Below are positions 1 to 6,154 of a stretch of 8,338 nucleotides of DNA, piece after piece. The stretch covers positions 1-8,338 of the forward strand of contig JAOZKO010000116.1 of the NCBI GenBank assembly GCA_029935325.1, given 5' to 3'. Under the pieces are notes generated by a model that saw only the letters and a list, made by a program, of their open reading frames with translations, was not told the origin of the DNA and made no database searches. Numbering within the stretch: the stretch's first letter is position 1; each line of letters starts with the position of its first letter. This DNA is from Bacteroidales bacterium. GTDB lineage: Bacteria; Bacteroidota; Bacteroidia; Bacteroidales; UBA1556. A program made the translations under genes and the position numbers.

Positions 1-252
1 GCGAATAGCACCGCTATTTAAGGATTTTTTTAAGAAAGTTAAAGGGCAAATGAACAAGTATAGTTGTTATAAGTTATTTGCTATTCGTTCCTTAAGGTTT
101 GTAGGTTGCTGGTTCATTAGGTGAAATATTTTTTTTGCGAGGAAAAAATATTAAAAAATTTGTGTTAATCAGTTTAATCAGCGTTATCTGTGTTCTAATC
201 TTTTCCAGCTTGTCTGGCTTAGGTTGGTAAGTTATTAGGTTAGTTATTAAAT
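1..252. other. Gene-poor leader before the DUF1573 lipoprotein gene
   Basis: I see no recognisable complete gene here. One frame stays open from base 2 to a TGA at 122-124 (40 codons). Its first part looks protein-like, with a Lys/Phe-rich stretch, so it could be the tail of a gene entering from the left, but I do not recognise the product. Two other structures are visible. A small hairpin lies at 4-18 (AATAGC, loop ACC, GCTATT), with a T run at 25-31. An AT-only inverted repeat has arms 125-134 and 143-152. Either could end an upstream transcript, but both are weak. Short direct repeats (TTAGGTT at 219-225 and 235-241) add to the low-complexity look. Confidence 0.5.
161..200. repeat. Degenerate short-period intergenic repeat
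   Basis: About four imperfect units of 9 to 11 bases follow each other: GTGTTAATCA, GTTTAATCA, GCGTTATCT and GTGTTCTAATC. They share a G(T/C)(G/T)T-TAATC core. Period and wording resemble the AATC/GTGTT-type repeats I recall from intergenic regions of environmental Bacteroidota genomes; that comparison is from memory. There is no coding frame or strong fold here, and no function can be assigned. Whether the element is dispersed in this genome cannot be seen from one copy. Confidence 0.4.
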
Positions 253-280
253 TTTGAAGTAATATTATTATGTATCTTTG
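253..280 (+). promoter_or_regulatory. Bacteroidota-type promoter for the DUF1573-yajC unit
   Basis: The -7 element TATCTTTG at 273-280 matches the Bacteroidota consensus TAnnTTTG exactly. A TTTG at 253-256 could serve as the -33 element, but the 16-base gap is a little shorter than usual, so that half is uncertain. The -7 element lies 21 bases before the ATG at 302, giving a very short leader. The same 8-mer, followed by YCGC, recurs before the glycosyltransferase gene, which supports both calls. Confidence 0.6.
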
Positions 281-301
281 CCGCTTAAATTTTGAACTAT
301 T

Positions 302-772
302 ATGAATAAGGTTTTATTTGGTTTTTTTGGAGTTGTATTAATGTCATTTATTTTTGTCGCTTGTGATGATGATAAAAAAGATGATAGGCTATCAACTGAT
401 CTGATTCAGAATCCAATAACAGCAGATGGACAAGAAAATCTTAATGAGCTTCCGATTATAAAATTCAAAACACAAGAGCATGATTTTGGAAAGATAATTG
501 ACGGTGTTAAAGTTGCTTTTAAATTTAGGTTTACCAATGTTGGTGGTGCAGACTTGATTATTAGTCAAGTAAAAACAACTTGTGGCTGCACAGTTTCTCG
601 TTTTCCTAAGGAACCAATTATACCTGGTGAATCTGGCTTTATTGAATTGACTTTTGATAGCCAAAGGCGTACTGGTTTTAATCACAAATCAGCAACAGTA
701 TTAACAAATGCCCAGCCAAACGTAACGTCCTTAAGTATTAAGGCAATGGTTATGTCGGCTGATGATTTATAG
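302..772 (+). CDS. DUF1573 domain lipoprotein
   Basis: This 156-residue protein starts with a lipoprotein signal peptide: Lys3, a hydrophobic core at about residues 4-18, and the lipobox FVAC with Cys21 as the predicted lipidated residue. Asp22-24 and Asp27-28 follow, so retention by an Asp at +2 and/or surface export are both open questions. Residues 52-150 form a DUF1573 domain, an Ig-like beta-sandwich. Its usual marks are present: a HDFG motif near 60-63, FKFRFTNVGG (73-82), and a CGCT motif with Cys94 and Cys96. The biochemical role of DUF1573 is not established. In Bacteroidota such genes often sit next to yajC, as here (25-base gap, same strand), so the two are probably co-transcribed from the promoter just upstream. 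The ATG at 302 is chosen because the signal peptide begins there. Family assignment is confident; function is unknown. Confidence 0.85.
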   Translation: MNKVLFGFFGVVLMSFIFVACDDDKKDDRLSTDLIQNPITADGQENLNELPIIKFKTQEHDFGKIIDGVKVAFKFRFTNVGGADLIISQVKTTCGCTVSRFPKEPIIPGESGFIELTFDSQRRTGFNHKSATVLTNAQPNVTSLSIKAMVMSADDL

Positions 773-797
773 AATGTATTAATTTAAACTTATAAGA

Positions 798-1127
798 ATG
801 AATTTATTGAATATTTTATTAATGGCTCCAGCCCAAGGAGAAGGAGGCGATTCTTACTCAGGAATTATAATGATGGTTTTGCTAATTGGTGTATTTTACT
901 TTTTCTTTATTCGCCCTCAACAAAAGAAGGCTAAAGAAACTAAACTGTTTCGTGAGGCACTAAAGAAAGGTGACAAAATTGTTACTATTGGTGGAATTCA
1001 TGGTAAAGTTTTAGAAATTTCTGAGACAAGTATTACTATTGAGGTTGAAGGTCAAGCTAAACTGAAACTTAATAAGGATGCAGTTAATCCTGCAGGAGAG
1101 CCTACTGCAATGGCACAGAAGAAATAG
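798..1127 (+). CDS. yajC: Preprotein translocase subunit YajC
   Basis: YajC is a small inner-membrane protein that associates with SecDF and the SecYEG translocon and assists protein export. The 109-residue length is typical. A short Gly-rich N-terminus precedes one membrane helix at about residues 22-38. The family signature follows: FFIRPQQKK (36-44), then a cytoplasmic part with KKGDKIVTIGGIHGKV (56-71) and a beta-rich region ending near Val97. The gene sits 25 bases after the DUF1573 gene and is followed by a strong terminator, so the two likely form a bicistronic unit. I see no clear Shine-Dalgarno sequence, which is usual for this phylum. A 15-base palindrome (1126-1140) overlaps the stop codon. 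Confidence 0.95.
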   Translation: MNLLNILLMAPAQGEGGDSYSGIIMMVLLIGVFYFFFIRPQQKKAKETKLFREALKKGDKIVTIGGIHGKVLEISETSITIEVEGQAKLKLNKDAVNPAGEPTAMAQKK

Positions 1128-1179
1128 GAATAATATTCCTGTTATCCTTTGATGATTTAAAGTGTTACAAGGTATTATG

Positions 1180-1217
1180 AAAGTCGCCTAGCTATTTGCT
1201 GGGCGACTTTTGTTTTT
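1180..1217 (+). terminator. Intrinsic terminator after yajC
   Basis: Arms at 1180-1192 and 1198-1210 pair over 13 positions with one G-U wobble. They enclose a 5-base loop (TATTT). A T-rich tail follows at 1208-1217. The GC-rich middle of the stem (GTCGCC/GGCGAC) makes this a convincing rho-independent terminator. It lies 53 bases after the yajC stop and separates the DUF1573-yajC unit from the glycosyltransferase gene. Confidence 0.88.
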
Positions 1218-1242
1218 TAATACTCTGTTTTTTTTATCTTTG
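1209..1242 (+). promoter_or_regulatory. Bacteroidota-type promoter for the glycosyltransferase gene
   Basis: The -7 element TATCTTTG at 1235-1242 matches TAnnTTTG exactly. A TTTG at 1209-1212 lies 22 bases upstream, in the accepted range for the -33 element. The element ends 25 bases before the ATG at 1268. The -33 part lies within the last stem bases and U-tract of the yajC terminator, so the terminator and promoter are packed into about 60 bases. Confidence 0.65.
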
Positions 1243-1267
1243 TCGCACATATTAAATTGTAGAAAGC

Positions 1268-2437
1268 ATGAAACTAATGATACTAGCCTCGCGAGTACCT
1301 TGGCCTCTTGATAAAGGGGACAAACTTCGCATGTATCATCAAATTAGGATGCTTTCAGAAAGTCATGAAATATATTTAGTAGCATTAAGTGATCAATCAA
1401 TAAATACTGCAGCAGAAAAGGAGCTAAAGAAATATTGCAATAAAGTTTATATTTTTCCATTAACGAAAGCTGGGTTTATAAAAGGTTTGATTTCTTCTAT
1501 CTTTAATGGAAAGCCATTGCAGGTTGGTTATTTTTTCAATAGAAATATAGCAAATAGAATTATTCAATTGATAGAGGAATTGCAACCAGATCATATTTAT
1601 GGGCAATTGGTAAGAGTTGCTGAGTATATTAAAAACAGCAGTATACCTAAGACCTTGGACTTACAAGATGCTCTTTCAGCTGGACTTCAACGAAGAGCTG
1701 AGCAATCCAAAACTGCTTTTAAGTACATACTTAGATTTGAAGCTAAAAGAATGAGGAGATATGAAGCATATTCATTAGATAACTTCGATTTTCTATGTAT
1801 TATTTCTCAGGCTGATAAGGATTTGCTTGACCCAAACATACAAGAAAGAGTAAAAATTATTCCTAATGGTGTGGATTTTGAATATTTTAAACCAAATGAT
1901 AAAGCTAAGAAGTATGATTTGGTATTTACCGGAAATATGAATTATCCGCCAAATATTATGGCAGCAAATTTTTTAATTAAACATATAATGCCATTGGTTT
2001 GGGAAAAGCTACCAGAGACTAAGGTTTTGCTTGCTGGTTCATCTCCCCATATATCTGTACAAAACCTTGCCAACAATAGGGTAGAGGTTAGTGGATGGAT
2101 GGATGATATACGAGATGCTTATGCAGAGGCTAGAGTGTTTATTGCACCTATGCAAATTGGCACAGGTTTACAAAACAAATTATTGGAAGCAATGGCAATG
2201 GGCTTGCCCTGCATTACATCCGATCTTGCCAATAAAGCATTAGCAGCAGAGCACAATAATCAGATATTAGTTGCAGAAAGAAATGATAAAGAGCTATTTG
2301 CAGAGAGTATTACTAAGCTTTTAAATGATAAGAATTTTGCTGATAAGATTGCTAAAAATGGAAATCAATATGTGAAATCTAATTTTGATTGGAAATCTAC
2401 AATTGATACTTTAAACTCCATTTGGGAAGAAAGTTGA
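1268..2437 (+). CDS. GT-B fold glycosyltransferase (group 1/GT4-like)
   Basis: The 389-residue protein is a predicted retaining glycosyltransferase that moves a sugar from a nucleotide-sugar donor to a glycan acceptor, probably at the cytoplasmic face of the inner membrane. The N-terminus, SRVPWPLDKGDKLRMYHQI (8-26), matches the acceptor-side domain of the TIGR03087-like family often linked to exopolysaccharide clusters. The hinge has PNGVD (199-203), then FTGNMNYPPN (220-229), typical of the start of the donor-binding domain. The C-terminal signature GTGLQNKLLEAMAMGLP (298-314) contains the donor-binding Glu307; the first Glu of the classical E-x7-E motif is Gln299-side sequence instead, as in related members of this branch. 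No signal peptide or membrane helix is evident. It has its own promoter and no polysaccharide genes beside it, so the sugar and acceptor cannot be named. It converges on the SafE-like gene with an 8-base gap. Confidence 0.85.
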   Translation: MKLMILASRVPWPLDKGDKLRMYHQIRMLSESHEIYLVALSDQSINTAAEKELKKYCNKVYIFPLTKAGFIKGLISSIFNGKPLQVGYFFNRNIANRIIQLIEELQPDHIYGQLVRVAEYIKNSSIPKTLDLQDALSAGLQRRAEQSKTAFKYILRFEAKRMRRYEAYSLDNFDFLCIISQADKDLLDPNIQERVKIIPNGVDFEYFKPNDKAKKYDLVFTGNMNYPPNIMAANFLIKHIMPLVWEKLPETKVLLAGSSPHISVQNLANNRVEVSGWMDDIRDAYAEARVFIAPMQIGTGLQNKLLEAMAMGLPCITSDLANKALAAEHNNQILVAERNDKELFAESITKLLNDKNFADKIAKNGNQYVKSNFDWKSTIDTLNSIWEES

Positions 2438-2445
2438 TTTTATAA

Positions 2446-3186
2446 CTACATATCCTTCATATGCAGAGTATTAGAATTGTCACTATTATGCATCATTCCT
2501 TCATTTATTTCTAATTTCTGAGCAGGAGGACTAATATACATTATACCCAATTCCATCCCCCTAAGGATAAATAATAAGCCAACAATAACTACCACTATAG
2601 GTATAATTTTATTTATCATATGCTTCAGCTTAAAGCTTGCAAAGTTTCCAAGCATTGACATCATAAACATCATTGGAATAGTTCCCAAGCCAAATAGAAC
2701 CATGAACAAAATGGAGCCAGTGAAACTACCAACTGCAATAGCACCAGCCAGAGCCATATACACCATTCCACAAGGAAGCAGTCCGTTTAGCAATCCAGTT
2801 ATTAATAATGATTTATAACTAGCCTGTTGAAAATATTTCGATAGCTTCTTTTTAATACTATTCATTATTTTTGAGTCTCCAGTACCTTTATAAAGCATCT
2901 GATTAACTTTTGGAAATAGAACGGAAGCAATCATAAATACACCCATTGCTATGGAAATCCACCTCTGGAATCCTGCTAAGGAAAAACCTGCACCAATGAT
3001 ACCAAATACTGCTCCCATCAAACCGTAGGTAATGGTTCTGCCAAAATTATAAATTAGTGAGGAAAGAATACGTGTGCCCCATGATTTATTGTTAAGGGGA
3101 AGCACCAATGCTATTGGGCCACACATACCTATACAGTGAAATCCTGTTAATAAACCTAATCCTAATGCTGTGTATAATATTTCCAT
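2446..3186 (-). CDS. SafE/DsbD_2-like membrane protein of the cbb3 locus
   Basis: This 246-residue membrane protein belongs to the family annotated as sulfite exporter TauE/SafE or UreH/DsbD_2-like transmembrane domain. It has about six hydrophobic segments. The N-terminus carries FHCIGMCGP (16-24, with Cys18 and Cys22), and the second half starts with GLLPCGMVY (136-144, Cys139). Cys and Met in such positions suit metal or redox handling across the inner membrane. Members at the end of cbb3 operons are thought to serve oxidase assembly or copper supply rather than sulfite export; that is inference from context. The C-terminal tail after residue 228 is rich in Met and His (MMH at 231-233, HMKDM at 242-246) and could bind copper. 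It lies 104 bases after ccoH on the same strand. An in-frame TAA lies 18 bases upstream of the ATG at 3186, which fixes the start. Confidence 0.8.
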   Translation of the reverse strand: MEILYTALGLGLLTGFHCIGMCGPIALVLPLNNKSWGTRILSSLIYNFGRTITYGLMGAVFGIIGAGFSLAGFQRWISIAMGVFMIASVLFPKVNQMLYKGTGDSKIMNSIKKKLSKYFQQASYKSLLITGLLNGLLPCGMVYMALAGAIAVGSFTGSILFMVLFGLGTIPMMFMMSMLGNFASFKLKHMINKIIPIVVVIVGLLFILRGMELGIMYISPPAQKLEINEGMMHNSDNSNTLHMKDM

Positions 3187-3290
3187 ATTGGTTGTTGGTG
3201 AACTTTAAACTCAGTAATTATCTCCTGTATAATAATTAATCTGTGGCAACTTCTTTATCTTTAGCATTATATTCCTGATGAGTAGTAACA

Positions 3291-3734
3291 TTAATTCAAC
3301 ATCATATCTTCTTCTTGATAATAATCTACTCCATCAAATGACCAATCAATTTTAATAATACAACGCCCTTTTACCATTCCTTCTTTAGAAATTGTCTGTA
3401 TCAAAGAATTATTTACTTCGATATTAAATTCTCTATCCAAGTTTTTATCACGAGGAAAGAAAACTAAAATTTTACCTACTGGGATGTTAATTGAATCAAT
3501 AGCGGGAAAATTGATATAAATAAATTTATCATCTTGAGTTAATTGTATTTTCTCAACGAGTTCCTTAGTTTTCTCAATCTTATTTATTTGCTGCTGATAA
3601 TCAATCCCTTTAGGATAATAATCAGGAGTAACTAAGTTCAGTGGCTGCATTGAACTAATAACAACTAAAGTAATCATGCCTATAAGGAAAATTACTATAG
3701 TGATAAATATTCCTGTTCCCCAATTAAATTTCAT
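3291..3734 (-). CDS. ccoH: FixH/CcoH family cbb3 oxidase assembly protein
   Basis: CcoH is a single-pass inner-membrane protein that associates with the cbb3 oxidase and is needed for its assembly or stability, probably together with the copper ATPase CcoI. The 147-residue protein begins MKFNWGTG, has one membrane helix at about residues 9-28, and then the family motif LVTPDYYPKGIDYQ (34-47). A coiled-coil-prone stretch (48-63) precedes a beta-rich domain facing the periplasm. It follows ccoG with an 86-base gap that contains a hairpin (see 3747-3793), and precedes the SafE-like gene. Sequence conservation in FixH is low, but motif, size, topology and position agree. Confidence 0.88.
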   Translation of the reverse strand: MKFNWGTGIFITIVIFLIGMITLVVISSMQPLNLVTPDYYPKGIDYQQQINKIEKTKELVEKIQLTQDDKFIYINFPAIDSINIPVGKILVFFPRDKNLDREFNIEVNNSLIQTISKEGMVKGRCIIKIDWSFDGVDYYQEEDMMLN

Positions 3735-3746
3735 AGTTCATATTTT

Positions 3747-3793
3747 AAAAATGCCGAATATCAGAAGCTAAAATAAACTTAAAATATTCGGCA
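3747..3793 (-). terminator. Hairpin with short U-tract between ccoG and ccoH
   Basis: Arms TGCCGAATAT (3793-3784, reading the minus strand) and ATATTCGGCA (3761-3752) are perfect 10-base complements around a 22-base loop. Five U residues follow (3751-3747) in the minus-strand transcript. The long loop and short U-tract make it a weak terminator. It may instead be an attenuator or an mRNA-stability hairpin ahead of ccoH. A TAnnTTTG match on the minus strand (3801-3794) abuts the hairpin, but no good -33 partner is visible. Confidence 0.5.
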
Positions 3794-3820
3794 CAAAATT
3801 AACAAAAAATTAACAACCTT

Positions 3821-5272
3821 TTATTTCGTTGGAGAAATAAATGTTGCTTTTGTGATATCTATCTCTTCGCCATCCATAAGAATGGACAATTCGATATCCA
3901 TAGTTTCACTAACAATGTCCGTATAGGCTACTTTTACAAACAAAACTGATTTTGTTCTAGCCTCTGGAAGTATGGTCATTTTACCACCAACAATAGTAAC
4001 TGTTCCCTTAAGAGACACTAGTTTTACGTCAATGTGTTTTTCTAATCGTGTTTTGTTTACAACTTTAATATTGTAAAGATTAATTAGACTATCAGGGCCA
4101 GCTTGTTGGTATAGTGAGCCTGGTGTTCGTAGAATTACTGCTGCTACATCGCTTCGTATAATAAGTGTAGTAGTTGCAAATATTAATAAACCTAGCAACA
4201 CTATTGAGTATGCAATGATTCGGGCTGAAAAACCAACTTTTTTACCTGTACTAATTTCTTTTTCAGATGCATAACGTATTAAGCCTTTTGGTTTGCCAAC
4301 ATTATTCATAATATTATCGCAGGCGTCAATACAAGCTGTGCAGTTTACGCATTCTAATTGAGTGCCATTTCTAATGTCAATACCTGTTGGACAAACATCT
4401 ACACAGGCATGGCAATCAACACAATCTCCTAATCCTGTAGTTTCTTTTGTGGAGCCTTTCTTTTGATGACCGCGAGGCTCTCCTCTTAGGTAATCGTATG
4501 AAATAACTATAGTTGATTGATCAATAAGTACACCTTGCATTCGGCCATAAGGACAGGCAATTATACATATTTGCTCTCTAAACCAAGTGTAAATTCCAAA
4601 GAAAGCAGTTGTAAATATTAGAATCAACATTAACCATGAATAATGGTTTTCTAGATCGCTCATATATGATAGCCATCTGTCAAAAGGCATAAAGTACCAT
4701 AGAATAGCATTCACTAAGGCAAAGGAAACAATAAAGAAAATAATCCATTTGCTTAGTCGCTTAACTATTTTATGCCCATTCCAAGGCATTGCATCAAGCT
4801 TTCGTTGTTTATTAGGAGAGCCTTCTATCCATTTTTCTATTCTTCTGAAAACTAATTCTAAGAAAATAGTCTGAGGGCAAAGCCAACCACACCATATCCT
4901 GCCATAAGTAACAGTAAATAATACTATAAACAGAATAAAGCTAAGCATTAGAAGTAACATTACAAATGTATCTTGTGGCCAGAAAATGACTCCGAAGAGA
5001 ATAAATTTCCTTTCCATTACATCTAGTAATATTAATGGATCTCCATTAACTTTAATTAGTGGGAATGCAAAAAGCATAGCTAATAAAGCTAGGCCAACAA
5101 TATTCCTCCAATTAATAAATATTCCTTTTGGAATTTTTGGGTGAAGGTAGTTTCTCTTTCCTTCTTTTGTTACGGTAGATATCCTATCCCGATACGAGAT
5201 ATCTTTGTAATTAGGATCATGTGCAATATGCTCCCTATGTTTTTTTACTTCATTTATGTTTTGTTCTTCCAT
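3821..5272 (-). CDS. ccoG: Cytochrome c oxidase accessory protein CcoG (FixG/RdxA family)
   Basis: CcoG is a polyferredoxin-like inner-membrane protein; work on the family supports a role in reducing Cu(II) to Cu(I) for CuB insertion into cbb3 oxidase. The 483-residue length is normal. Hydrophobic segments lie near 57-73, 88-122, 174-196, 211-230 and 350-372. Conserved membrane-proximal motifs are GRIWCGWLCP (124-133, Cys128 and Cys132) and CIIACPYGR (236-244, Cys236 and Cys240). Two 4Fe-4S motifs follow: Cys284, 287, 290, 294 and Cys308, 311, 314, 318, all intact. The region after about 375 is the Ig-like FixG C-terminal domain, placed in the periplasm. The start ATG is only about 10 bases past the U-tract of a strong hairpin (5283-5321), so its expression relative to ccoNOQP may be reduced by termination. 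Confidence 0.95.
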   Translation of the reverse strand: MEEQNINEVKKHREHIAHDPNYKDISYRDRISTVTKEGKRNYLHPKIPKGIFINWRNIVGLALLAMLFAFPLIKVNGDPLILLDVMERKFILFGVIFWPQDTFVMLLLMLSFILFIVLFTVTYGRIWCGWLCPQTIFLELVFRRIEKWIEGSPNKQRKLDAMPWNGHKIVKRLSKWIIFFIVSFALVNAILWYFMPFDRWLSYMSDLENHYSWLMLILIFTTAFFGIYTWFREQICIIACPYGRMQGVLIDQSTIVISYDYLRGEPRGHQKKGSTKETTGLGDCVDCHACVDVCPTGIDIRNGTQLECVNCTACIDACDNIMNNVGKPKGLIRYASEKEISTGKKVGFSARIIAYSIVLLGLLIFATTTLIIRSDVAAVILRTPGSLYQQAGPDSLINLYNIKVVNKTRLEKHIDVKLVSLKGTVTIVGGKMTILPEARTKSVLFVKVAYTDIVSETMDIELSILMDGEEIDITKATFISPTK

Positions 5273-5282
5273 GTCTTTTTAT

Positions 5283-5321
5283 AAAAAAGAAAATCAGCTC
5301 CGATACTATCGGAGCTGATTT
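5283..5321 (-). terminator. Strong terminator-like hairpin between ccoP and ccoG
   Basis: Two perfect 15-base arms lie at 5321-5307 and 5305-5291 around a single central base. A realistic fold is a 13-bp stem with a 5-base loop and a GC-rich centre (CAGCTCCG/CGGAGCTG). On the minus strand the stem runs into TTTTCTTTTTT ending at 5283. This is a classic intrinsic terminator for a ccoNOQP transcript, lying 24 bases after the ccoP stop. The U-tract ends about 10 bases before the ccoG ATG, so ccoG needs either read-through or another promoter; I see no clear TAnnTTTG for ccoG. Confidence 0.85.
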
Positions 5322-5345
5322 ATAATTTTATTTTATCTGAAATTT

Positions 5346-5945
5346 CTATTCATGTTTTTCACCTTCAGGTCCTTTTGTATTTGTAGACTCAGCACCTTTT
5401 AGCGTGGTCAGAATATGACTTGTTACTTGGTGAATTTGCAAATCCGTCATCTGAGTTTTGAAAGCAGTCATTCCTTTTTCAGGAATTCCATATTTAATAG
5501 TTTTAAAAACTTCTTCAGGAGTTATACCATTTATCCAATGATTATCATTTAAGTTAGGGCCTATATTTGATGCTCCATGACATACATCGCAGGTCTTTGT
5601 TGCATATAAAGTTAGGCCTTCAGTTAGACTAGCTTCATCCATCAATAGTTCAATGCTAGTTTCATCAAATGTTGATACTGGCATTTTTGCTATTGCTTCC
5701 TCCACTGATTCATTATAGTCACTTACTTGTTCACCATATATTTTCAAATCATCAGGTAAATCTGAGTCATCATAATATATATGATAATAGAATACATAAA
5801 ATACTGACCATACAATGGTAGCATAGAATATAATCATTAGCCATGCCGGTGGTGGATTATCAAGTTCTTTGATTCCATCATAGTCATGGTCAATCATCAA
5901 CTTACTGTCAATAGTTTCCTTATCGTATTGTTCTTCTGTTGCCAT
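5346..5945 (-). CDS. ccoP: cbb3-type cytochrome c oxidase subunit III, single-heme CcoP
   Basis: CcoP passes electrons from soluble or membrane cytochromes towards CcoO and the CcoN active site. The N-terminal CcoP_N region is clear: HDYDGIKELDNPPPAWL (20-36) followed by one membrane helix at about 36-55. The rest is periplasmic, with one cytochrome c domain: heme-binding CDVCH (119-123) and a probable axial Met159 in EKGMTAF. The classical CcoP is about 300 residues with two CxxCH motifs; this one has 199 residues and one motif. The reading frame is intact and ends in a polar tail, and both the membrane anchor and the heme domain are complete, so it looks like a one-heme form, not a broken gene. 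It starts 2 bases after the ccoQ stop, indicating tight co-translation. The terminator at 5283-5321 follows it. Confidence 0.93.
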   Translation of the reverse strand: MATEEQYDKETIDSKLMIDHDYDGIKELDNPPPAWLMIIFYATIVWSVFYVFYYHIYYDDSDLPDDLKIYGEQVSDYNESVEEAIAKMPVSTFDETSIELLMDEASLTEGLTLYATKTCDVCHGASNIGPNLNDNHWINGITPEEVFKTIKYGIPEKGMTAFKTQMTDLQIHQVTSHILTTLKGAESTNTKGPEGEKHE

Positions 5946-5947
5946 AA

Positions 5948-6151
5948 TTATTGTGTTTTATTTTGTGAACTAGCATTGTCTAAACTGCCATCCTCTAAAG
6001 GGAAGTCGCCATAAGATTCATATTCTTTTTTATTCCCTGTGAGAATAATATAAAGTATAAATGCAAATAGCAAGAAGAAAAACAGTGATACAAATGATTG
6101 CAGATCACCTGCTATTCCGACTTTGTTTAAATAATAAATTGCTAATTTCAT
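5948..6151 (-). CDS. ccoQ: cbb3-type oxidase small subunit CcoQ (FixQ family)
   Basis: CcoQ is a small single-helix subunit that stabilises the link between CcoP and the CcoNO core. The 67-residue protein has a short amphipathic N-terminus, one membrane helix at about residues 21-38, and a polar acidic C-terminus (YESYGDFPLEDGSLDN at 44-59) facing the cytoplasm. Family sequence similarity is weak at this length, so the call rests on size, topology and position between ccoNO and ccoP. The ATG at 6151 lies 3 bases after an eight-U run that follows a hairpin, and there is no Shine-Dalgarno sequence. The stop codon is 2 bases from the ccoP start. Confidence 0.85.
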   Translation of the reverse strand: MKLAIYYLNKVGIAGDLQSFVSLFFFLLFAFILYIILTGNKKEYESYGDFPLEDGSLDNASSQNKTQ

Positions 6152-6154
6152 ATT

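Noticed and set aside
2..124. 40-codon open frame at the left edge as the end of an upstream gene
   Set aside because: The first part looks somewhat protein-like, but I cannot link it to a family, the second half is poor, and AT-rich sequence can stay open this long by chance. It is described only within the leader entry.
125..152. AT-only inverted repeat in the leader as a terminator
   Set aside because: The stem has only A-T pairs and no U-tract follows it; such repeats are expected by chance in poly-A/poly-T sequence.
392..685. 97-codon open frame on the minus strand inside the DUF1573 gene
   Set aside because: It lies wholly opposite a clear DUF1573 coding region with a signal peptide and conserved motifs, and its own translation resembles no family I know.
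1126..1140. 15-base palindrome AGGAATAATATTCCT at the end of yajC
   Set aside because: It overlaps the stop codon, is AT-rich with a minimal loop, has no U-tract, and a much stronger terminator follows 40 bases later.
3794..3801. Minus-strand TAnnTTTG as a separate ccoH promoter
   Set aside because: There is no convincing TTTG about 19-22 bases upstream, and the predicted start would fall inside the hairpin, so a chance match in AT-rich sequence is more likely.
5346..5945. CcoP as a truncated pseudogene
   Set aside because: The frame is intact from a good start, the membrane anchor and the heme domain with axial Met are complete, and it is tightly coupled to ccoQ, so a functional one-heme form is the better reading.
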